The translations under genes and the position numbers were made by a program. 64,000 nucleotides of DNA. It comes from Brachypodius melanocephalos (taxonomy: Eukaryota; Chordata; Aves; Passeriformes; Pycnonotidae). The DNA lies in NCBI GenBank assembly GCA_013398615.1, contig VZSR01001477.1, positions 67,267-131,266 of the forward strand, written 5' to 3'. Under the pieces are notes generated by a model, which did not search any database, was not told the DNA's origin, and saw only the letters and a list, made by a program, of their open reading frames with translations. This document shows positions 56,640-64,000 of the stretch, piece by piece (positions within the stretch are counted from its first letter, which is position 1; the number at the start of each line of letters is the position of its first letter).

Positions 56640-58834
56640 TCCTCACCTTTATAGCCAAAGTATCTACCCATGTCTCAAATTAGTTATCGTATGGGTTAGG
56701 TCTATAAATAGGCCTGAAAATTTCACCTTCACCCAGGTGCCCTTTCACAGCGACACATAGGAATGGGTAGGATGGATCCTCACTGATTACCAAGGCCACT
56801 GCAAAGAAGGGTCAAAGAGGTCAAATATTTAAAATGCACCGTGCCTGTGGCTGGAAGAATCTTGAGAACAGCAAAGGATAAAAATGAGATATTTGGAATG
56901 GTATAAAGTGCTAAATGAGTTCTAGCTAACAGAATACTTCTTAATAGTTATGGATTACATTTCTGCTTAAACCTTAAGATGTCAAGATTGACCCAGGCAG
57001 TTCCAGGCTTATTATTCAACCACAGTTATCCAGAGAAATTGTATGTGGCAAAGTGAATTTGGAGAGATCTAACTCCTGGAAGCCAGCTGTGACTTAAAAT
57101 GCAGTGCATCTTTCTTGTATTTGGTTGTCCTGACCACTCACTGAATTTACAACTCCCTGACTTTCTGAAATACTTATTTGGTAAGGATAACAGCCCTTGT
57201 AAACCAAATACAACACACCAGAGTTTTACTTTTTATAAATATGCTGAAAGCATATTTTCAGTAGAGTACCACACATGCAAGCACAAACAATTGAATAAAG
57301 AACTGGCTTCAGAGTAAGTTTTTCTGTGAGGTTCTACCAAGACAACTGAAATTACAAGCGGACTTCAGTAGTGATCCTCCTTTCAATTCTATGTCCAGTG
57401 GTTCTTATTCACATGCTTTTATCTCCTCTTGTGTCTTTGTGCTTATATCTGACATGATCAGAAATACAGTGCATGAAGAGGAAAAAGGCTTGCACCAACC
57501 TTGGAATCCTCCACTTGATCCAGTTTTGTAATGGAGAACATCTCTGAGGATATTTTATTCATATATGCTAGGCCTGTTTGCTAGCTGTGTTACATAAACC
57601 AAGGAGCTGGAGTGGGAGATGCAGCAAAATTCGAGTTTCTTATATGATGGGGAAACTGATCATTTTCATTCAATTTAACTTTATTTACAGTTGTTAGGAG
57701 TTTTGCTCCTATCAGTTAGTCCTGCAAAGGACTAATTATGCTGTGCCCACATCACTACGAAGAACCAAATCTGTTTACTCTGTCACTAAGTGCTGGAAAG
57801 AAAGAATATATTTTGTTTCCTGTTAAAAAAAAAATCTGTTGAAAGCAGCGGGAGCATCTGGCTCTTAAACTTACAGTTTCCCAGCTTGCTGAGTCCACTT
57901 AAAGCTCTTGAAAGGACAAGAACAATTTGGTAATTATCTCTCTCCCTTAAACTAAATTTTCATTTGTGCACCTTACCAGTAGATCGATCTTGTCTGTCTT
58001 GTTCCAAACATTCCCAGGGTAGTATTGAAGAAAAAAAATAAAAGAGAAAAAAATGAGCATAGTAAATGTGAAAAAAAATTTAAACAATTTAGAACACTTT
58101 CGGTTTGTGGAGTTCAGGGGTTTTTTTGTTTGTTGGGGAGGTTAGTTGTTTTTGTTTGGTTGGTTTTTGTTGTTGTTGCTTTGGGGTTTTTTATTACTAC
58201 CATTACTAATGTTAAGGGACAAAGACCCATGTAATACCTGAAAGCGTGTAAAGGGGTAGTTTTTCCATGGATGGTCAGCAAATTAAATCAGAGACACAAT
58301 GGATGGGTAAAGGTCAACATCATATCCCTCTTTAAAGCTGGAAAATTAAATCACAGGAAAAGTAAGTGACAGGTCAAAGGTCAAACAGAAAGCAAGTTGC
58401 AAAACACGGAAACTGAGCAACTGTTTCTTATGTTCAGTGTTGTAACTGCCAGACTGCCCTTTCTTTAATCTGAAGAGGGAAAAAACCTCAGTGGTGGAAT
58501 ACTATCAAAATCAGTTTTGCTGAGAACAGTCTGAATTTCTCTGTCTGATCCAAAACTGGATATTGTTCTGCCTCATTAAAGCAGAAATGAGATCCACTCC
58601 AACAACACTCATGTGGTGAAAACAAATCCACAACTGCTCTTAGTGTTAAAGATTTTTGTACTCCAAAAAATTGATTTGTCGTTTTGGAGAAACAGTCGAG
58701 TCAATGATTAATTTCATTGTAGCTTTAGAGAAATGAACAATACCACCACACTTGTCCTCAGAAAGCTGAAGTCTGGAGCTATGATTGGGAGTTATGAGAC
58801 CATTGCAGGTGCTTCATCTTCATGTATTCTTGTT

Positions 58835-58982
58835 TATATAAAAAGCTTACATATGTGTATATACACAAACACACAGGAATATACTTATTTATCCACAGAA
58901 ATATACATACATATATGTATGTGTGGGCATATAAGTATGGACACATATGCATATACAGATATATATATGTACATAAACATAA
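58835..58982. repeat. Imperfect AT/AC microsatellite
   Basis: About 150 bases of alternating ACATAT, GTATAT and ACACAC blocks. The frames through it on both strands are rich in Tyr, Ile and His only because of the repeat. Confidence 0.9.
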
Positions 58983-59629
58983 AGACATTGCATGGTATTT
59001 AAAGAACACAAGGCAGTTCAGGAAAAGAGGCAAAGAGGCTATTTTTCCCGTCCTCTTTCTTTAGGAGAGACAGTTCCACACATGATGTGACACTGTAGTA
59101 TAAGCTAACAGAGAGTGATCACAAGCTCCATTTCTGTCTCTGTGTCTAGGAAGCTCTCTGTACCCTGCCAGGCCCAAGGGATCAAACTTCAGTTACACCA
59201 TATGCCTGGGCTTTGCTTGCCCTAAACAGCGTGAAGGACAAGGGCTGTTCGGAGAGCCCCATCACACTGTAACCCAGTCACCTGGAATCACTCCTGTCAC
59301 CTCATGGGCAACGTGGGAAAGTTCACACTGACAGGCTAAGGCGAGGTGCACTATCTGTGGGTGCCTCATCATCGCAGCACGGCTCTGCTTTGGCAACCTT
59401 CCCCATGTGTGTGGAGGAGCAGTGAGCTTGGCTCCCAACCTTGGGCTGGCCCGGGTGGCTTGGGTCACAGGAATGGCATGCTGCAAGGGGAAGGCAGCGG
59501 GGAGGGGTGGAAATAGCAGGGGCTTCTACTGAAAATATTAACCCGTCTATTTGAAAAGCGATGGCCGCCTTTGAAATATCTTCTTGTATATCTATACTCG
59601 GCCCCTGGCAGGCAGCGTACGCCGGGTGT

Positions 59630-59810
59630 GTGAGGGGTGGGCTGGGGGAGGGCTCCCTGCGCAGCCCCGCGCCTTTGTCCTCCGGCCGTGCTCCGGAGCG
59701 CTCGGCTGCGGGGCCGGGGCCGCCCGCCGCGCTGGGACGCTGCTCCCGAGCCCCAGCTTCGCGTCCCTCTGCTGCGCCCCGAACTCACGGCCTTTCGGGG
59801 GAGGGTGCGA
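59630..59810 (+). promoter_or_regulatory. MYF6: CpG-rich block upstream of MYF6
   Basis: About 180 bases rich in GC and CpG (GCTCGGCTGCGGGGCCGGGG, CCGCCCGCCGCGCTGGGACG), abruptly bounded by AT-rich DNA. It lies 200-400 bp before the TATA box. Likely part of the MYF6 regulatory region; several overlapping frames through it are composition artefacts. Confidence 0.6.
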
Positions 59811-60020
59811 AGTTGGGTTGTATTTTTTTCCGCTTACTTTTGTTTCCGTTTTGTTATTTTTCTTTAATTTTTTTCCTAATGTGTCTCCCGCTTCTCGTGT
59901 CCCCCCTCCCCTTCTAAATGGGAGATGTTCTCGGGACAGCGCCCGGGAGACTGGCTGGAATCGGTTTTGGAGGGTGATACACCGCGACAGCTAAAAGTTG
60001 GATAGGGTTTCAGCAGCTCC

Positions 60021-60027
60021 TATATAA
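60021..60027 (+). promoter_or_regulatory. MYF6: MYF6 TATA box
   Basis: TATATAA 111 bases before the start codon, in CTCCTATATAAAGCAG. Transcription would begin near 60050, leaving a 5' UTR of about 85-90 bases. An E-box (CATCTG) lies at 60065-60070. MRF4 genes are known to have TATA-type promoters. Confidence 0.8.
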
Positions 60028-60137
60028 AGCAGGGGGGACTTATGTCACTGCACTAATTAAATTCCATCTGGGTTGTTCCTCGGGGTGTTTTTGAGATTGC
60101 CACCCGACTCAAGCAGGCAGAGAGGCCCAGGGACAGC

Positions 60138-60653
60138 ATGATGGACCTTTTTGAAACTGGCTCCTATTTCTTCTACTTGGACGGGGAGAATGGAGCCCTG
60201 CAGCAGCTGGAGATGTCTGAGGGATCCCCGCTATACCCAGGCAGCGATGGCACCTTGTCTCCATGTCAGGACCAAATGCAGCCGGAGGCCGGCAGTGACA
60301 GCAGCGGAGAGGAGCATGTGCTGGCACCCCCGGGACTACAGCCCCCTCACTTCCCCGGCCAGTGTTTGATCTGGGCTTGTAAAACTTGCAAGAGAAAGTC
60401 GGCCCCCACAGACAGACGGAAAGCAGCCACGCTGCGGGAGAGGAGAAGGCTGAAGAAGATCAACGAAGCCTTCGAGGCTCTGAAAAGGCGGACTGTGGCG
60501 AACCCCAACCAGAGGCTGCCCAAGGTGGAGATACTGAGGAGCGCCATCAGCTACATCGAGAGGCTGCAGGATCTCTTGCACAGGCTGGATCAGCAGGAGA
60601 AAATGCAGGAGATCGGGGGGGACCCGTTCAGCTTCAGCCCCAAGCAGGGAAAT
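60138..60653 (+). CDS. MYF6: MYF6 exon 1 (N-terminus and whole bHLH)
   Basis: 516 bases, 172 codons, ending at phase 0 with KQGN before GTAAGC. Contains the acidic N-terminal activation region, the H/C region and the entire bHLH (DRRKAATLRERRRLKKINEA, loop NPNQRLPKVE, helix ILRSAISYIERLQDLL). Confidence 0.98.
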
Positions 60654-61316
60654 GTAAGCACTGCCGCTTGGCCCCTCCGCCGCCACGGCAGCGCCGCCGC
60701 GCCCGTCCCCTTCCTCCTCCTCCTCCTCCTTGGCCGGGCCGCTGCGGGGGCCGGGAGGGCTGGCGGGCGCGTAGGGCGCTCCTCGGGGAACCCGCCAGTC
60801 CTCCGACCTCCAGGGGTGCGACGGCCCGGCCCGGCCCGGGGAGCCGCGGCCGCCCCACTAACACCCATCCTCTCTCCGTGTCTCCTTGCTCCCGCCCCCG
60901 CCCGTGTGCCGCAGATCCCCAGTTCGGACTTCCTGAGCACCTGCAGCTCCGACTGGCAAAGCGTTTCTGACCATTCCCGAGCCCTAGGAGTCAGCCCCAA
61001 AGAAGGTAACTCGCCCCGCAGGCCCGCTCGCCGCCCTGCTGGCCCTGCCCGCCCGCCACCCCCTTCCCTGGCCCCGACGGCCGCGGTTCCCAGCGCTCCG
61101 GCTCTCACTCTCCGTCTTCTGCCCGGCCTCTCCGGGAGCCCCCAGCCCGGCGAGGAGGAGCGGTCTGCTCTTTAATGCCTTTTCTCTCGTTGAGCAGGAG
61201 TCTCCGTTGTCGAGTCGTCGGCCTCCAGCAGCCTTCGCTGCCTCTCTTCAATAGTGGACAGTATTTCTTCCGACGATCCCAAACTGCCCGGAGCGGAGGA
61301 AGCGGTGGAGAAATAA
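60138..61316 (+). CDS. MYF6: MYF6 (MRF4), myogenic bHLH transcription factor, complete
   Basis: MYF6 is a nuclear basic helix-loop-helix activator that binds E-boxes as a dimer with E-proteins to drive muscle determination and differentiation. Three exons (60138-60653, 60915-61005, 61198-61316) with GT/AG borders join to 726 bases: 241 residues and TAA, against 242 in human. It starts MMDLFETGSYFFYLDG; two ATGs are adjacent and I took the first. The H/C-rich region is at about residues 71-86 (QCLIWACKTCKRK, the Trp motif). The bHLH is at about residues 92-144, with the myogenic Ala97-Thr98 pair in the basic region. A Ser-rich C-terminal helix (SSSLRCLSSIVDSISS) follows. Residue 72 is Phe where I expect Cys. 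It is downstream of PTPRQ on the same strand, as in other amniotes. Confidence 0.98.
60654..60914 (+). other. MYF6: MYF6 intron 1, GC-rich, open in frame
   Basis: 261 bases, GTAAGC to GCCGCAG. Strongly GC-rich, with TCC-repeat and Ala/Pro/Arg-biased translation. The length is a multiple of three and there is no in-frame stop, so retention would add 87 residues without a frameshift. Confidence 0.93.
60915..61005 (+). CDS. MYF6: MYF6 exon 2
   Basis: 91 bases after GTGCCGCAG, with donor GTAACT. Encodes IPSSDFLSTCSSDWQSVSDH and SRALGVSPKE plus one base. DFL-TCSS-W-SVSDHSR is conserved with human MYF6. Confidence 0.95.
61198..61316 (+). CDS. MYF6: MYF6 exon 3 and stop
   Basis: Follows TTGAGCAG. 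The split Gly codon gives GVSVVESSASSSLRCLSSIV and DSISSDDPKLPGAEEAVEK, then TAA at 61314-61316. The Ser-rich helix matches the conserved myogenic helix III of MRFs. The intron before it is 192 bp. Confidence 0.97.
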
Positions 61317-61578
61317 ACCCGTTTTTGTGGTAGTATATTTAATGGGGCTGGAGTCTCCACCCTCTCTCCTCTAAACTAAGTTAACGAAGCAAGTTGACAC
61401 AATGGAAAGCCCAAGCAGGGGCCTTTTAAATCGAATCAGGGTACACCTACCCCAAAGAAAATGGCTGACTCGAGCCAGACAGACTTCCCCCTTGCCTTCT
61501 TTTTTCTTTTTTCCCCTGAGTTTTATTTTCTTTAAATTGTGTTGCATAAACCACCCTTCCTTTTTTTTTTTTTTTTTT

Positions 61579-61588
61579 NNNNNNNNNN
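61579..61588. other. Assembly gap of 10 N
   Basis: Ten N directly after a T18 run in the MYF6 3' UTR. The homopolymer probably stopped sequencing or assembly; the real gap size is not given by ten Ns. Confidence 0.99.
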
Positions 61589-61835
61589 TTCAAAATTTAA
61601 GATACTTACCTGTGTACCGGTGATCCCCTTTGTCTGAGACTCACCGGGAAGTTCATTCCTGTCTGAGTGAAGCTCTTGGTTGCATTGCGTGTTAGTTATA
61701 TTTAAAGAGTTCCCGCCTCGTTTCGTTCCTGTAAATATTTTCAGTACTGTCTTTTCTTTTGTAAACATAACATATATATTTAAATGGTGGAATGTGATAT
61801 TGTATATAAGAACAGATGGATTTCTTGGATTGTAA

Positions 61836-61841
61836 AATAAA
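61836..61841 (+). terminator. MYF6: MYF6 polyadenylation signal
   Basis: AATAAA followed by CTCTTTGTGTTACAGTGTGT, a typical GT-rich downstream element. It is the only good signal within 600 bases of the stop. Confidence 0.88.
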
Positions 61842-61860
61842 GCTCTTTGTGTTACAGTGT

Positions 61861-64000
61861 GTTCCTCCCATCCTCTTAATTTCATAAAATAACCCGATCC
61901 CGGAGTTAAAACCCGCCACTGACTTCTGCGAGATGAAGGCCAGAAGAGTCAGACGCATGTAGCAGAAGCAGACCCGTGTGACTGGAGGCAGGACACGGGA
62001 CAGATTTTTCCTTCATTTACTCCTTTAAGGACCGTCTCTCCCCGTTTAGGCCCGCACTCGCGGTGTGACTCACTCGTGTGTCTCCCCGTGGGCTCCCAGG
62101 GACGCCGGGCGGGCAGGGTGGGTGCACGGACAGCACCCGCCGCCGCTCCTGCTGCCCGCAGCGCCCCGCGGCCCGGTTCCCCGCCGTGCCTGCGGAACGC
62201 ACGTCCCCCTGGAAAGCGATGTTGCTCCCCTAAAATGTTCAACAGCGCCGTTCGAGTACCTTGCCGGGCAAAGATGCTTCGCCGGCCTTGCCCTGCACGT
62301 GGAAGGTGAGGTTAGAAACGGGATATGAAAGAAGATACCCCCGCCCGTCGTCGTCCCCCCGACCTCTTGCCCCGGTCCTTGAGCTGGGAGAGGCTCAGCG
62401 CGTCTCACCTTTTCCTCTCGGCACCGAGGACTTGAACGCAGGGCTGGTCTCCGGCAAAAATGACGGCCTGCTGCACTAATGGTGCAGCAACTGGCTGTGA
62501 CAGAAGCCCGCTCCCTCTGGGCCTGGAGAGAGCCGTAGTTTCTTCCCAGGAAAGATAACTCCCCTTGACTTCCTTGGGCCTGAGGGAGAAGGGAATGGGG
62601 TCCTTCAGGGAGGAAAGAGTTAAGCGACCGAAAGGGTTTAGGGCTGGGGGGGCAACAGCATATGATGCCTTTCACTCAGTGATGTAAAAAAACACAGCCT
62701 CTCTGAGGATGGCGGAAAGGAGCTGCTCACAGTCAGAGCGTTACGGTTTGTAATAGATTGTACCCCCGGGAAGGGGCGACCACCAGGGAACAGAGCATTC
62801 TGCCCCTGGCACACACACAGGGCTCGCCGGACAGCCTGCACAATAAAACAGAGGACACTTCAACTCTACCAGCGTGCGGTCTCCTCGTCAACTTTAGCTC
62901 TTGATTTATTCTTTGTTTCTGGTTTTTGAAAGGTCACAGTCGCGTTTCGAGACGGTGTCCCTCTGCCTGGCCATCTGGGGCACGGGTACACTCATCTCAA
63001 GTAGAAGCTCTAGGTAGCTGGCTCTCCAATCGGCCGTGCCTTCCTACCACCCTTTCTGTGCCGCCGTGGCCAGACGGGTGTTTAAATCAGTCATGTGCTG
63101 GCTCTAATTGCTGTCTAACGAGATTCTCTCTTGCACGGAGTAATTGCGACGGGACAGTGTGCTGGGCTCAGTGATGCGACAGTTTCCCCATTTTTTTTCC
63201 TCCTTTCAAATTAAACCCCGCTGCCTCGGGGAACCCTCGGACTCTTCAGAAAGCGGCGCGTCCGGGAGCGCAGGGCCCTCCGTGCCACCTCTGCGACCTG
63301 GCACAAGAGAGGACACGGTGCAGCTCGCTTCTGTAGCGAAGGTACTTGCCCAGCAAGAGAGTATTTCAGATCGGGCTAGCAGTTCGTCGCCTTCCTTCCT
63401 AATTTGTTTCAAACCCAGCAGCGTCCGCGGGAAGGGTTGCGCACAGTTCACACGGCAATCCGAGCCTCGCGGGCCCCGCTGCCCGCATCAGGGCAGGAGC
63501 CGTGCTGAGCCACCCCTCAAAGCCACAAGGGTCGCGCTCGCACCGAGGCAGCCGACTGTCAGATTTACCCGCAGCCGGGCTTTCACCTCCACAAGCCGCC
63601 CGGCAGGACCCCCACGGCAGCGTCTCCTCCAGCAGCAGGGTAACTTGAGCGATTGTTTGGAGTAAGTTTGCCTAAAGGAGAGTTTTTTCATTAAATAAGG
63701 AAAATACCTCCCGAAGAGACTCTCCGTGACCCCCGCGGCTGCAGCTGACATGCCGGGCTTCCCAGTGAAGGTCGTCAGTGTGTTTGCAATTAAAATGTTT
63801 GTGTTAGATATTAATAACGATAATCTTTACTTAAGTCCCCAGCCAAAGCAAACAGGGTCCTGGAATCACAAAATCAAAGGGCAATAACTGGGTAAAGACA
63901 AGAGGTTTGTGATTTAATGAAGTCTTTTTCCGGAGGGACCACGAACAAAGTAATCGAAGTTTTTAAGCAAAAGCAAGTGCCCCTGTCCCTCCCTCCTCCT
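61861..64000. other. MYF6-MYF5 intergenic DNA, GC-rich
   Basis: No gene supported. CpG-rich stretches lie at about 62050-62260, 62335-62460 and 63220-63650, alternating with neutral DNA. Frames up to 201 codons on both strands are composition artefacts rich in Arg, Pro, Ala and Gly. In mammals the enhancers for early epaxial and branchial expression of MYF5 lie between MYF6 and MYF5, so this is candidate enhancer DNA; that is inference. Confidence 0.6.

Larger units (their letters stand above)
50851..59600. other. PTPRQ-MYF6 intergenic region, right half
   Basis: No gene supported. Contains the long-stem hairpin at 56594-56639, a T/G-rich stretch at about 58118-58192 and an AT/AC-rich microsatellite at about 58835-58982. 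The first CpG-dense sequence, at about 59630, marks the approach to MYF6. Confidence 0.7.
61317..61860 (+). other. MYF6: MYF6 3' UTR
   Basis: AT-rich sequence from the stop to about 20 bases after the polyadenylation signal. It is interrupted by a poly-T run and a 10-base N gap at 61561-61588, so its true length is unknown. Confidence 0.8.

Noticed and set aside
58733..59064. Overlapping Tyr/Ile/His-rich frames on both strands
   Set aside because: They read through an AT/AC microsatellite.
59465..59994. Frames up to 136 codons on both strands upstream of MYF6
   Set aside because: Products of CpG-rich sequence with few stops; Arg/Pro/Ala bias and no conserved motif.
60386..61108. 194-codon plus and 172-codon minus frames over MYF6
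   Set aside because: Shadows of the MYF6 exons and GC-rich introns in other frames.
60138..61175. A single-exon 345-residue MYF6
   Set aside because: The frame reads through both introns and misses the conserved C-terminus. Clear GT/AG sites and family length (about 242) support the three-exon model.
62070..62675. 201-codon minus-strand frame downstream of MYF6
   Set aside because: Long only because GC-rich DNA lacks stops; no domain, promoter or splice evidence.

Overview
The window is vertebrate nuclear DNA and most probably avian. It has short coding exons with GT/AG borders in long AT-rich introns, and the only clear interspersed repeats are CR1-type LINE tails, the dominant repeat family of birds. 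There are no bacterial-style genes, CRISPR arrays or phage modules. The gene order, PTPRQ followed by MYF6 on the same strand, is the conserved amniote arrangement; MYF5 would be expected just beyond the right edge.

Region 1 (1 to about 41,100, + strand) is the 3' part of PTPRQ, a receptor-type phosphatase of inner-ear hair bundles. I could place 19 exons between 2135 and the stop codon at 39801-39803. They join in frame with no gap to give 737 codons plus the stop. In order they encode the end of one fibronectin type III (FN3) repeat, one complete FN3 repeat, the membrane-proximal ectodomain, one transmembrane helix, a cytoplasmic juxtamembrane segment that includes two micro-exons (45 and 27 bp), one complete phosphatase domain, and a short tail ending ETTM. 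The catalytic loop is WPE rather than the usual WPD, a known PTPRQ feature. Exons for the upstream FN3 repeats lie outside the window.

Region 2 (about 41,100 to 59,600) is an 18-kb intergenic stretch with no convincing gene. It holds one CR1 fragment, several simple repeats and a striking perfect 20-bp-stem hairpin at 56594-56639. In other vertebrates the DNA around and upstream of MYF6-MYF5 carries many muscle enhancers, so parts of this stretch and of the PTPRQ introns are candidate regulatory DNA, but none can be proven from one sequence.

Region 3 (about 59,600 to 61,860) is MYF6 (MRF4), a compact three-exon myogenic bHLH gene with a TATA box, GC-rich flanks, an intact 241-residue reading frame and a canonical polyadenylation signal. 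A 10-N assembly gap lies in its 3' UTR next to a poly-T run. Region 4 (61,860 to 64,000) is GC-rich MYF6-MYF5 intergenic DNA.

The two genes are not functionally linked: one acts in hearing and balance, the other in muscle. Their neighbourhood probably persists because muscle regulatory DNA is spread across the PTPRQ side. I found no undescribed multi-gene system. The most unusual items are the in-frame micro-exon cassette of PTPRQ, an in-frame open intron 1 and a Cys-to-Phe change in MYF6, an unidentified 107-codon reading frame in a PTPRQ intron, and three perfect or near-perfect inverted repeats.
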